From: Loxodes magnus
Taxonomy: Eukaryota; Ciliophora; Karyorelictea; Loxodida; Loxodidae
Direction: 5' to 3'
Length of the DNA: 64,000 nucleotides
NCBI GenBank assembly: GCA_946699065.1
Contig: CAMPDV010000305.1
Coordinates: forward strand, 186,001-250,000
Positions within the stretch are counted from its first letter, which is position 1; every line of letters begins with the position of its first letter. Positions 37,191 through 49,260 of this stretch are shown here, piece after piece. The notes beneath the pieces were generated by a model. It ran no database searches, was not told the origin of the DNA, and was given only the letters and a program-made list of their open reading frames with translations. Position numbers and translations under genes: made by a program.

Positions 37191-37560
37191 ATTCTATTAT
37201 AGAGCGCGTAGCACTCTCGTTGGTGAGTAGCTCTTTAAATTAATTTTATTTAATGTTGAAAATTTTTTTATAGGTTTCTCTTTTCTCTCTTTCTTTGTTT
37301 CCTTGTTTCCTTTTCCTGCAGTACATCCTTGTAATTTTTCCTTCCAAAGTATAGGATGCAATATGCGATTACGGGTACATTTCCCCGACCAAAGATGAAA
37401 AAAGTTTCTTCCTGGCATTCAGAGTTCTCCAGCTTGTCACATCTTCCTTCTCTTGTTATTGGTTTATCTTCTTCCGATTTATCCTCCGTCCGCGCTTTTT
37501 TTTTTTGTTGCCTTGCTGGGCCTCCAAGCAGCATCCTAAGGAGAGGGCTTTCCATCCTAT
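37190..37560 (-). mobile_element. GC-richer element G6, right-arm copy (start codon intact)
   Basis: ATG 37555 opens MESPLLRMLLGG..., a basic and acidic-patterned frame; under the ciliate code it stays open to TGA 36992 (187 codons), through the conserved end block. An overlapping frame ending '..YSPTRVLRAL' is the one that matches the other EVL-blocks, so the true product is unresolved. Copies: 3065-3430 and 51670-52035, both without the ATG. Confidence 0.5.
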
Positions 37561-37865
37561 TTAAATTAAATAAAATAATTAAAAAAAGTTATAGTAATAT
37601 TATCTTCAATTAAGTTCATTACTGTTGATTTTTAAAGTAATTAAAAATAATTTCACTAGATAAGTTTTTCTTTTTTCGTCTTTGCTATGATATTACTTAT
37701 CTACATTTACTCTTCCTGTCTTTATTTAAGGTTTTTAGTTAGAGTTCAGATCATTGATGAATATTTAATAATACTGAAGACTTTAGATTTCTTAAAATTC
37801 ATTTATAAAATATTTTCCATTCAGTAACATAAAAATTAATTATTTTATTTCAGATTTTCTAATTT

Positions 37866-38288
37866 TCAGCTTTTCTCTTATTTTGAAATTTAATCAAATG
37901 TTCAATATTTAAAAAACCTGCGTTTAGGTCTTCTTTCTTCCTTTCTGTCTATATTGGCTGTAATCTTGCTAAACATCCATGACAGTATTATGAGATAAGT
38001 TTTTTAAATAAACTTTCTATGAATTCTGCAAACTAACTTATTTTTTATTATGCTTATTCTTATAACATCCTGTTTCCTCTAATATAAGATGACTTTCTTA
38101 ATTCAAGATTAAGATGTCAGTTTTCTTATTTTATTAAAATCTACTAGAGATTAATCATGAAATTGTTTCCTTAGTTGATTGCGATGGCGAAGTAATTTAT
38201 TATTTTTCTTAATGTATACTTAAGAACTTTTAGAGAATAATTTATTAATATTATTCTGACTATGCTTTGCCTTTTGTCTATAAGACAT
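37866..38288 (-). CDS. hypothetical basic protein, arm-paired copy 2
   Basis: Mirror of 2339-2761, same length and TGA positions. Basic, helical. Not recognised. Confidence 0.35.
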
Positions 38289-38299
38289 TTTAAGATAAT

Positions 38300-40130
38300 T
38301 TTTTCGATTTATTTATATATTAACCAGTTGCATAAATATAGAAATAAAGATACCTTAAATCTAATTTTTTATTGAATAATTTTTGAATATTATAGTTTAA
38401 AATAAAGGATATCTAAGCATTTACGTTTAAAAAATAATATAATAAAGCATAAAAAATTATAATATGTTAAATATTTAAAAAGTAAATTTCTAGATAAAAG
38501 TAAATCTACTTAACTATTTAATTTAAATAAAACAATAATTAATTATGATTATAAACTAATTATATAAATTATTTATAAATAAATAAAAAGATAAAAATAT
38601 CTTTAAACATATGTAGACAAGATAGAATATTACTTTATTTTAGCAACTAATTAAATTAAATAGCAGCAGATAAAAAATATAATTATGTCAATTTTTAAAG
38701 TTTGGAAAACTTATCTTGTTGATTTTTTAGAACTTATTTTTTATATATAATAATTTTAATTTTTTACATTATAAAAATATACAAAAATAAATATATACTT
38801 TAAATTTACTTTATTCAATTTGTATAAAAAAATGATAAATTAATAATATAAAATTTTTAACATTATTTTTGATATTTAAAATGATGAAATTAGATTTATT
38901 TACTAAAAAAAATTTATTTTTCACATGATATATTAAATATATTATTGCCATAAAAATAATATTTTTAATCTTTGCTAATAGCATAATTTAGCAAATTTTG
39001 ATTAAATTAAATTTTATTAATTTATTAAATTAAAAATATTAAATATTTTATAGGATTTTGGAAATATGTCATTAATAGAGCTAGCAAAAATCCTTTATAT
39101 AAATAATTTTTTGCATTTAATCTAAAAATATGTTGTCCATAATAAATATTAATATATAATTAAAATATTTGGTAATATATAATCTTATGATTTACTTAAA
39201 AAATAATTTAAAATATCTTTAAAAAGATAAAGAATATAATTCTTAGTTTTTATAAATAAAAAATGCTATTTAGTATTTAAATAAAGATATTTAAGTTTAT
39301 TTATCAATTTTTTTATTAAACTATTTTGCATAGATAAAATACTATCCTCTATAAATATTGTATTGATTTTCTTTTAATAATATATATATGTTATTTTAAG
39401 TATAATCTAAAATTCTACTGGATAAATATTTAATTTATTATTTGAGATAAAATAGTTTATAAGATAATTTTTTATTTACTATAATTTTTTTAATATTTTA
39501 CTCTAAAGCTCTTCTAAATTAAAAATTATTTTCCCTAAAAATTAATAATCATTTAGGACAATATTTAGATAAACTTTTATTAATTTAAGTTTTAAATCTG
39601 AGATTAAAAAAATATTTAGTTATTTAATAAAAAAATATAGTTATTTTAATTACTAAAAAGGATAAGATAGAGCATTAATGAAATAAAATTAGCAGAATTA
39701 AAGATTCTTTTAGTTTAGATAGATATTTTACTTAATATTTTAAATTAGTTTCTAATGATAATTTATTATAATATTATTTTAGATTTATTTTCCTTTTTTT
39801 TAGAATTTAGAGTTAATAATATGATTTAAAGTTATATTATTAAAGGTTAACTAAATAAGATAAAATTAATTAAATCTTATCTAATTCATAATAAATATGT
39901 ACAATCAAACTTTTTAGATATTTTTCTATATTTAAACTTACAAATAATCACTATAACTCTAACAAAAAATTAGATTGTACATATAAATAATAATTAGATT
40001 ATTTATCTTATATTATAATATTATTATTTTAAATCCTTCCTTATTAATATTTTTTGCTATTAAAATTGTCTTTATTTAATAATTTTTAGTGATAGTTAAG
40101 TTTTTTATTTTTATTTTTTTATCTTAAGCT
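38300..40130. other. AT-rich stretch, no gene seen
   Basis: Mirrors 661-2330 up to ~39990, then continues as unpaired AT-rich sequence. No supported feature. Confidence 0.5.
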
Positions 40131-40139
40131 GTTATATAG

Positions 40140-40480
40140 AATAAAATATGGATATCCGCCCCCACGGAAAAGAGTGGACGAGTTCGGAAGAAATTCACCT
40201 AGCTTGGTTGAGGATTCTTGGTAGTAATATAATTATTTGACTGACGGACTATCTAATTCCTTAATTACTAATTCTTATTTGAATTTTATTTAAGAAGACT
40301 GGAACATTTGCATCAAAAATATTTTTTAATAAGTAGATTACCATTCGATGAAGCTAAATGACTTATTGAACGGTTAGAATGGCATCATAACTATGAGAAC
40401 AATTTTTTTAATATTAATACTAATATTAATATTTAAAGAGTTGCGTGCCAAAGATATTTTACTCGCTATATAATAAAATT
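40140..40480 (+). repeat. diverged EVL-block module
   Basis: Aligns with 3450-3840 (shared stretches include AAGACTGGAACATTTG and AATATTAATA) and ends with the conserved block; the peptide in the EVL frame is LRAKDILLAI. TGG here (LEW) aligns with TGA in the left-arm module, a further hint of TGA=Trp. Confidence 0.5.
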
Positions 40481-41199
40481 TATTAATTTCTTATTTATCT
40501 AAATTAAATAATTTCCTTTCTAATTCTTGAAAATTTTATTTTTTTAACTTATTTAAATTATTATTTTAGTTAAAATAAATTAATAATTTATATTTATTTT
40601 AGCATACATATCTTAATTAAATGTAAACTAAATAATTAAAACAAATTTTATAATCTATAACAATTAATTTAAATATTTTATAAATTATTAATCGAAATTT
40701 CTAGCTATTTTCTATTTATTTTCTCCTTTAACTAAATATTTTATTTCGCTAAATGTTTTATGAATAAGTCTAATAAAGAAGAAAAATAATTCCAATTCAA
40801 AGCCTAAGAAAAAATAGAAAAATAAATTTAAATAAGTTTCTATTATTTTACAATTAAGTACTAGGAAATTAGTATTTTCAAGAAACTACTTTAAAATTTA
40901 ACTTAAAATTCTTAATAACTTGTATATAAAAATTAATATATAAAAGATAAAAATAATTAAATAACTATTAAAATATTTAAATTATATAAAATATTATTAA
41001 TTTTTTTAATTTATTCATAAACTTCTAGTTAGAAAGTTGTTTTAAGTATTTTTAAAAATTTCTCATTATTAAAACAAAGAGATATAAAAAAGCAAAATTA
41101 TCTTTAAAATTAAGCCAAATCATATAAAAATATTTATTTTTCTATTTTAATAGTTGTGGATACTATAGAATTAAATAAAATGAAAATCTCAGTAAAGAA

Positions 41200-41454
41200 A
41201 TGATAATAATGTAGATATTGAAATTTTCATATATTTATGCTGGAAATGATACAAAAATATCGAAAATTATTAAAACTATAGAAAATAAGAGGATAAAACA
41301 AGGCTATTTTTATAATCTTTTAAGATGTATGAAATACAAGAAAAAAAGAAATCGAAAGAAAACTCTAGAATCAAATAATAGTATAAACAAGATAAAAATT
41401 TATTTTAATAAGTAAATAACTAGAAATAGTTATTTTACACAACTATTAAATTGA
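41200..41454 (+). CDS. small basic hypothetical protein
   Basis: 84 codons, ATG 41200 to TGA 41452, one of the few frames here also mostly open under the standard code. Lys/Arg/Asn-rich with no recognised motif. It ends where the tRNA-like sequence on the other strand ends. It could be a chance frame in AT-rich DNA. Confidence 0.3.
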
Positions 41455-41521
41455 AAAAAGATACAGTCTACCAAACTTTTGGTTAACAGCCAAACGCTCT
41501 AACCTATTGAGCTACTTAGGC
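41455..41521 (-). pseudogene. tRNA-Asn(GTT) pseudogene or 5' fragment
   Basis: The minus strand begins GCCTAAG, then TAGCTCAATAGGTTAGAGC (D arm and A-box), then a 5-bp anticodon stem TTTGG/CCAAA around loop CTGTTAA with anticodon GTT. The 3' third does not fit: no GTTCGA-type T loop, and no CTTAGGC to close the acceptor. A T-run follows. A truncated tRNA gene or tRNA-derived repeat is more likely than a working tRNA. Confidence 0.75.
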
Positions 41522-42443
41522 TTATATTATATGCATTAAATTATTATTTATATCTTACAAACATCTTTTATTACATTAACTTAGTTTCATATTAAAATAA
41601 ACTTAAGTTTATACAATATTATTTTAAAATACATATATTTATAATTTATATTTTATTATGAAGAGATATTATTTTTTATATCATAATTATAAAAAGGTAC
41701 TAATATTTAAGTTTTAAATAAAATAAATAAATTTAAAGCTAAAAATTTAATACTTTAATATATAAAATTATAGTTTACTTTTTATACTAAAATAAATAAT
41801 TTTAATCTATTATTTGTAATTCAATAATATGCTTACTTAAAAAAGATAAATTAAAATAATCTGTTTATTTCTAAAAAGCAAGCATTTTTATTATTTTTAA
41901 AATAAAATAAAACTATTTATTTAATTTATTTCTTAATTGCACAATATATTTTCTTATCCTTAAGTTTTAATTTTATAGTTTATTTACTATTTAATTTATA
42001 ATATGAAATAATAATGCTTATCTCATAAAATAGTATTTATTTATAGTAGTTTTATATATAAAATAAATTATTAATTAGTTATAATATAATTATATAAAAT
42101 AAGTAGAAAAGTGATAATTTTTAAAGATATTTAAGAAAGTAAAAAATAGTAATATTAACTTTATTAATATTAAGAGTTAAAATATTTTTGCTAAATTTAA
42201 TTATAGTATTTAAAACTAGCAAACAAATTAAAAAACATAAAGTTTTTAAATTAAAAATATTTAACTATCATATATGTAGAAATTATTAAAGTCAATAAAA
42301 TAAATTTTTAATTTACTTCTAAATAAAATAATTCTATATAATACTAGTTAATAACATATATATTTTTATTAATTATTATTATTTTTTATTTATTATTTCA
42401 CTATAATTTTTATTCTTTATTATCTAACTTTTTTATCTCTATA

Positions 42444-44360
42444 ATGTAACCCTAGATCATCCTTTTTTGTCCTCTTTGCTATCAAAATTACAACTGTCAA
42501 GATAGAAAATCTCTTATTTTACCTTGTAATCATATCTTTTGCTTATCTTGTGTAACCGATCGATTTAAAGACAAAGATTTGTTTGAATGCTCATAATGTT
42601 AAAATGGTTACAACAGTTGATAAGAAATTGTTTAAACTAGTAGTGAATTAGTATAAAGAAGAGAAAAATAATAAGAAAAAGAAATATAATAAAATAATTT
42701 TAAAAATAACTCTAATAATTAGTAAAGTACTCCTTAAGTAGATTTATATTTACCTATTTCAAATAGCTTTAAATAAACATTTTTAAGAAATCACAATATA
42801 TTAAATAAGATAATTTAGTATCTTGATAACTGAGATATTAGCAGATTATAGTGTTCAAGCAAATACTTTTATAGATTTAGGTATTATTACGAAAGATATT
42901 TATGACTTGGAAAATTCTATGGAGGTGAAATACCTTATATTAAAAATAAAATAGAATGAACTTTTAAACAAATCATATGATCTGATGTTACTTCCTTGAT
43001 AATTAATGGACATTAACTATCATAAAATATCTAAGAGCAAATTTTAAATACATTTAGTTAAATTATCAAACTCAAAGATAAGGTGAAGCAAAAAAATCTA
43101 AATTAAGAAAAATATTAAGAGTTACCTTTATTGTATGGAAAATCTTTAAGCGAACTCTCTCTTTTTTCTAGGATAAAAGAATTAAATTTTTAAAATTTTA
43201 AAATAGAGGATAATGATTTATATTTCCTTTAATATTTAAATAATTTAGAATAATTAAACTTATAAGGCAATGATAAACTAACAGGTAGCTTATTTAATGA
43301 TTTTTGTTTGAGTTTAAAACTAAAATAAATAAAATTTATAAGTAAAAATATTAATTATTCTTTAGTAAGAAAATACTTAGAATAAAAAGGAAATCATATA
43401 TAACAGATATAGATTGGTAATAATGAAGAAATAGAAGATTTTATAGATTTATGTCCTAACTTAAATAAATAAATAGAATTATTTTGAAGTAAAGATTATA
43501 GAAATTAGGTTTTATTAAAATTATAGCATTATAATATGAAAGAGTTAAGAATAAATTCATAGACTTTCTCTACAGCTACTTTTAATAAATTCTTATCCAC
43601 CAATTAAACTAAACTAGAACTAATAGAAATCTTAGGATGCCCAAATTTTAACGATGAAAATCTAACTCTTTTATTAAAAAATTTACCTAATCTAAAAACT
43701 TTAAGTTTGGGAGTTAATGGTGTATCAGAAAAAGGTTTTAGAAAAATAGGAGAATATGGGTAAAATTACTAAGAACTTCTAATAAACTAGAATAATATAG
43801 AAGAGGAAACTTTAAACTTCATTTATACTAATTGTAGGAAACTTAAAATTATATCATTAATAAACATAAACTAATTAAAAAGTTAAACTTTAAAAATAAT
43901 TAACCAATATTGTGATTAAGTTTACTAATTATATTTTAATAACTTTATAATTGATGGATAAGATTGAATACAAGAAATAATTAAAATTAAAAATCTCAAA
44001 GATTCAAGTCTTATTTAGATTAATACTCTTACAGATAATGATATAAGAACATTAATAGTAAGCGGGAAAAAATTATATAGGTTAAATTTAATACAAAACA
44101 ACTAAATAACGGATTAAGCTTTACCAATTTATGATGAATAAGGTAGTATTTATCCTATTTATAAAGTTTTAACTGATCTAGATCTTGAAGATTTACCTTA
44201 AATAAGCGAATAAAAAGTGTTAAGTTTAGCAAGATAATTCAAAAGAATGCTAGTATAGAATGAAAAAGTAGAAAAGTTAGGATTAAATATAGAAGCAAAA
44301 GAGACAGATTTTATTTTAACAATGAAGCTAGCTTTAAGTGAAGAATTTTAAAACACTTGA
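42444..44360 (+). CDS. RING finger plus leucine-rich-repeat protein, copy E
   Basis: 1917 bp, the same length as A and D, from ATG 42444 to TGA 44358. The RING is complete (C9, C12, C28, H30, C33, C36, C49, C52; FCPLC, PCNHIFC). It is the most diverged copy and lies outside the inverted and direct duplications. Its upstream region lacks every element inserted near the other copies and so serves as the empty-site reference. Downstream sequence to ~44900 resembles that of copy F. Confidence 0.87.
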
Positions 44361-44399
44361 AGAGTGAATAAACTAAATTTAGAACTTCAAATTAAGTTT

Positions 44400-45080
44400 T
44401 AATTTTACAATAAATTTTATTAAATTTTTCTATCAATAAAAATAATCAAACCTTTAAGAATGTCTTTACTTATCTAATTTGTCTTCCTGATTTAAAGTTT
44501 TGTATTTATTTTGATCTTAATATTTATTTTTTAATTTTAATGACATACAGAAAATTTTATTTTATTTTGTTTAGCTTAAAATATTCTTTCTTCAAACTCA
44601 TTAACACTTATTTTTGTTGAATTATTATATTTTAAAAAAATGAATAAGAAATTTCTTTTTAATTAAAATTATTTACGTTATTATATAATGATTACAATAA
44701 CAGAAAAGCTGCTTTATTTATTTTTCTCTTTTTTAAATTAGTTCAAAATTAATTAAATTTACAAGCATAAATATTTGTTAATATAGTCTCTAAATTTATT
44801 TTTTATAATTTAATTTAGTTGCATGATATAATCTTGTTAATTTTACTAATATGTATAAATTAAATTTTGTTAATGAGATGATTGAAATAAATTAAAAGTA
44901 TTCCTCTTGAGATATTTATTTTATATAAACTCTTTACAGCATCAATTTCTACTATCCATTTCTAAACTTCAAAATTATTTATCTTAACATTAATATTTTC
45001 TTGATTTTTCAACTGTTTAACTTATTCTTTATTCACTGACATTTAATGTTAAGGCTTAATAATTAATTAGCAAGAATTAC
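44400..45080. repeat. downstream flank shared with copy F
   Basis: Parts such as TTTAGTTGCATGAT (44815) recur at ~63938 downstream of copy F. No gene recognised. Confidence 0.4.
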
Positions 45081-45085
45081 AAAGA

Positions 45086-45330
45086 TGTGATTTATTAGAA
45101 AAAAAACTAAAGAATGTAGAGTGAAATTGGGTGGAAGAGAAGCAAGTATTGTATTTGTGCTGGTGCATAGATAATTTTTTCAACCATTTACCTACTAAGA
45201 TTATCTGGATTTACTTAGCATAAGGTTTATTTAATGGTTTACTTCTTTTACATCACTCTCTTCCTAATCTCTTCTTACTTTGAACAAACTTTCAACTACA
45301 ATAGATAGAGAAAGCAATACCTTTAATGAG
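45086..45330 (+). pseudogene. fragment related to the ORF at 16164
   Basis: The frame contains YLCWC-x-DNFFNHLP, matching YLYCC-x-DNFCNHQP at 16375-16420; changes cluster at third codon positions. No nearby ATG, and several TGAs follow, so it is probably decayed. The conserved DNF.NH.P core is the only recognisable feature. Confidence 0.4.
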
Positions 45331-45339
45331 AAATAATCG

Positions 45340-46850
45340 GTACTTAATTCTGAGTCATGTGAACCTATGATATTTCATTTGATATGAATAAGAGTTAAAA
45401 ATTCGTACTCAATGTTGTTGAATCCATCAACAGGTTAAATTTGGCCTTTTATTTTAATGCTTTAGGAAAAGTTATTTACAACTAACAGATTAAAGTCTGC
45501 TGCGTCGGAAGTAAAAGAACATAAATAAAGCTTGCCAACGCGGAAATAGGCATAAAATGATTTTTAAATTAGCTCTTCATGATTAACTTAATCTAATTTA
45601 AATTTTATCATTAAATATCATCAAACATTACAACTCTTATACAGAATTTAAACGTCTTCAAATTATCACTATCCTTAATCCCCGCCCTAAGTAGTAAAAT
45701 ATTTTAAATATTTACAAATTTTAAAAATATTTCCTTTTTGAATTATTCTAAAGTTATATTATTTCGAGTTTAAGAGAGAATTATTTGTATTATCTCAATA
45801 AGAAAAAAAAGTTTGCAAAAAATTAATTAATATAAATAAAAAATAAATAATGATATTTTTAATAGTTAGATAACATTACTTTCAGATTTATTATAGATAA
45901 AAAATTATAATCATAATAGAAAGTTGCAGCTAAGTTTAAAATATTTTGAAATTAATATTATATGTTAAAATTTTAATGAACATATGTTAAAATTAAATGA
46001 TTAAAGCCAATGTATTTTTTTAGTTTTTTCTTTATTTAATGGGGGTGCTTTAAATTATTATAGTATATACATTAAATTAAAATTATTATTTTTTATTTAA
46101 ATAAATATACAAATTTTTCTGGCCAAAAACCTTAATTTTAACATTTATTTTTCATTAATATTTTAAAAAACTTTTTAAAATAAATAAATAGAATAAATCT
46201 TTTATTTAATTATTTTAGAAAATAACTAATTATTTTTCTTTTTTAATAGTTCTAAGATTTAAATAAATAAAATTAAAATTTGTTTATTTAAAAATTAGCA
46301 TTTCAATTTATTAAAAATAGAATTTAAAGTTAAAAATATTATATAATAATAATAAAAAATATTATATAATAATAAAAAATATCATTTTTCAAATAATATA
46401 TTAAAGAAAGCCTACCTTTAGAATAGCGTTATTCATAGTTTAAATAAAATAGTTTAAATTACTAAATTTCTTTATTCTCATATTTAAAATCGTAATTAAC
46501 TATCTTTTGAAATATTTTATTGCCTCAAATAGTATTATTTAAATCAGCAAGCCCCCCAATGTTATTACAATATTTTTTCTTATTTATTACATATTATTTT
46601 TCAATTTACCTTTTATTTTTTGTTTGATATTCCTATTTTTTTCCAAATATTTAATTTAAAACAGTAAGGATTTTTATTTTCTAATTCCTTCTTTTGAATT
46701 TTCATATTTTTAATATTTAAAAGTTTTTTTTACTTTTAATTTTCCGTAGTTAAACACAGTAAGTTCACTATCCAGTTTTAAATTAAAAAAATAAATAAAT
46801 AATGATAAATAAATGCTAATATTAAAAAAATTCATAAAAGATTCAAAAAT
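45340..46850. other. AT-rich spacer, no gene seen
   Basis: No supported coding or RNA feature; contains a short (ATAATAAAAAAT)-type tandem at ~46340-46380. Confidence 0.4.
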
Positions 46851-46859
46851 TATATTTAA

Positions 46860-47205
46860 ATAAATAGTGAGGATCAATCCTCCAATTAAGATTAACTTAA
46901 GATCTGGTACTAACAAATGTCCATGAACGAAGAACACAACAAGATTCTTGGTAGCAGCCAAGAAAAGACAAGACCGAAGAGTCATCAAGTAACATTCATG
47001 ACGAAAGATGCCAGATACTAAGTTCTCTTATGAAGTATACCGATCACGACCCTATAAAAGACAAGACTCACAAAAGAATGTTAACATTGTGAAGACTTCG
47101 GTAAATAATTTTTTTAATTTAAAAATCTTTATTAAAGAGCTACACACCATTGAGGTGCTACGTGCTCTCTTATTTATTTATCTGCAATATTTTATAAAAT
47201 TAAAT
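46860..47205 (+). mobile_element. module element with EVL block, copy 1
   Basis: GC-richer than flanks. Homologous to 50700-51030: both encode K-N-x2-R-x-L-x-A-x2-K-R and a following K[MI]PD.K segment. Ends in the conserved block (..LHTIEVLRAL) and an ATTT tract. In another frame ATG 46917 to TGA 47151 gives 78 residues with a Cys-x2-Cys pair. Coding frame unresolved. Confidence 0.5.
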
Positions 47206-47469
47206 TAAGAATAATAATAATCATGAAATTAAATTTTTATTTAAATATTTATAACTATTATTTTAATTTATATTTATATTATTTTAGTTTAAATCACTAA
47301 TATTTAATTTAGATTTTTTGAAGTTAAACAATAACTTTTTTAACAAAATTATAAAAACAAAATTTTTTCAATTTTAAGATAAAATTATTAAATTATTTAA
47401 TAAAAAAACTAAATCTTATTTATTTTTATACTAGAATAAAAATATTTGCTATTATTATATAAGATATTA

Positions 47470-48425
47470 TTAAAAATGTACTCCATTATGGGGAATATCG
47501 GAAGGCAGCTGTTCATGCTCCCACTGCTCAATTAAAATTTTTAACTTCCAATTTTAGCGAAATAAAGATCTAAGGTTTTTCCACGTTTCCTTTAGATTTA
47601 ACTAAAAATTAGATTAGTTATATCTTTCTAATTTTTATATATTGTGCTACTTGAGCTGCAATAAATTCTATTCAGCCTACTTTCTCTTGTTCTTCTTATA
47701 TTATTCTTGAGTCCAGTAATTCATTTGTTTCTGTTGGAATTAAAAAAATTTGCATTATAGGAGTTATGAACTTCCACAGCAAAAGGATATCTTCCTAATA
47801 TTTATCATTTTCTCTTTTTTAGAGTTGACCTTTAGGTTCCATATAAATCGACACTGCTCCATTGTTAATTTGCTTTAGTCTTTGGTTTCATAGATTTAGC
47901 TCTTCTTCTTGCTAGCTCGTAACTCTCCATCCAGCTAATTAAGAATCTTCTTTGGTCGTTCTAAATATTAAAGAGTTCATTCATTTGGCTTTCGTAATTC
48001 TCAATTCAATTAATTTCTCCTTCAACTTCTCTGCGAGATAATGGTTAAGATGCTCGAACTTCTGTATTTTTCTCTGGAGATTTAAGATCATTTGGGCAAG
48101 ATGAGCAATATTAACTTCTCAATTCCAAAATCGAAATCGCATTTATGGTACATAATAATTTCATGTCGTTTACATGGTTTTTTCTTCAGTTGTTGATGTT
48201 CCCGGTGTGTGATATTTTGTAAGTTTTCTTTTTTCTTTTTAACATATCATTCTTATTACTAATTTTGGATATTTACTTTTTAACTTCTTCAACGAAGTTT
48301 TCAAGTGCTTTAGAAGAAGATCAAGTCTATTAAAGTATGCATAGACTTATGATATGGCAATTCTTGTTTTCTCTTCTCTTATAGAAGGTTACAAACTTTT
48401 CTTGAAGCAATCTGCCATTTTTTAT
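47470..48425 (-). pseudogene. Gag-like element G3, decayed relative of G4
   Basis: Starts MADCFKKSL at 48418 (FKK motif). A coiled coil reads in a second frame. At ~47780 a third frame gives ISFCCGSS, matching the G4 knuckle start CFCCGS, but the later ligands are not in register. The 3' end at ~47480-47580 has the GGGAGCATGAAC-type block. At least two frameshifts relative to G4. Confidence 0.55.
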
Positions 48426-48429
48426 CTGT

Positions 48430-48806
48430 TTTTTAAATCTAAATTGATTATCTCATTTCTCTCAATTCTTTCCGAAGGATGGAGTTAAAATGAATCTGAG
48501 GAAATTCAAAATCTTTGGCTAAATATCACAACCGAATTAAAATTTTCTACATAAAAGTTTAAATTAATCTCAGTCATAATTTACGATATTTTCCAGCTTT
48601 TGTTTATATTAGGAAATATGAAGACTGAAGAAAACTCTAAACTGGACTTAGGTGCTCGTTATTCAAACTTTGTCTCCGAGATATTAATCAGCTTCTTATA
48701 TTGCTGAGAAAACCCTCTAATAAGCTTGTCTTATCACACATTTATTTCTAGAGTATTATTAAAGAGACTGCACTGCATCTTATCTACTTGGTTGACTAGG
48801 GTCCAT
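48430..48806 (-). CDS. unknown protein upstream of G3
   Basis: The frame from ATG 48806 (MDPSQPSRQDAVQSLQQ...) has a balanced, protein-like composition with three TGA=Trp and stays open into the start of G3, where it overlaps the FKK start in another frame. It may be a separate gene interrupted by G3, or the true N-terminus of a longer protein. Family not recognised. Confidence 0.4.
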
Positions 48807-48844
48807 CAACTAATTTTCTTAAAAATTCTATAATAAGAAATATA

Positions 48845-49260
48845 GTTTATTTATCCTTATTTAACTATTTTAAACAAGAAAGAGAGCTAAAATACATAAT
48901 ATAATAATCAAAAAGGAGGAGGAAAATTTTTTAATTGTTTAAGTATACTTTTAACTTAGAAAGATAACTAATTGAGATCAAGGTCTTGAAGAGAACACAT
49001 AAGGAAAGGTTATTGAGTCTTAATAAAAACTTGTGGTCTTTAATTAAGGAGTAGTGCTTGCTTGTAAAAGCAAGTAGTAGAAAATAAAACTTATATCCAT
49101 TTAGAGGTTGTTCAGAGAAAGAAGCACGTGAGAATTTAACTGTATTCAAACATTTTAAATTAATTTTAATAAAGCAATTCTAAAAGTTTTATATTAGGTT
49201 CGATAAATTTTTCATTTAGGAATAATACAAATTAATTTCTTCAATTTTTATTTAAAATAA
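48845..49260 (+). CDS. hypothetical coiled-coil protein fragment
   Basis: The frame is helical and Glu/Lys/Leu-rich (LERQLIEIKVLKRTHK around 48955-49000), followed by a basic tail with single Cys residues. No ATG at the 5' end and no clear knuckle. Possibly another decayed Gag-like coiled coil. Confidence 0.3.

Larger units (their letters stand above)
24105..39990. repeat. right arm of giant inverted repeat
   Basis: Reverse complement of ~661-15650. Contains RING-LRR C (partner of B) and D (partner of A). The arm carries the private insertion 24223-25066. Outer similarity is still readable at 39990, where the left side is interrupted by element G1, so the true outer boundary cannot be fixed from this window. 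Confidence 0.95.

Noticed and set aside
3088..37613. ORFs at 3088-3270 (minus) and 37356-37613 (plus) starting MQYAITGTFPRPK
   Set aside because: They are opposite-strand readings of element G6. The element's orientation and the other copies favour the reverse frame, though the true frame is unresolved.
661..39990. Fold-back assembly artefact as the explanation of the inverted repeat
   Set aside because: Arms differ by substitutions, indels and a private TSD-flanked insertion, which one refolded molecule would not show; long reads should still confirm.
41455..41521. Functional tRNA-Asn gene
   Set aside because: The T arm and the 3' acceptor strand do not match the 5' part.
16375..45190. PiggyBac-type transposase from the 'DNF' motif in the YL..C.DNF.NH.P core
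   Set aside because: Only three residues agree and the rest of the catalytic layout is absent; more likely coincidence.
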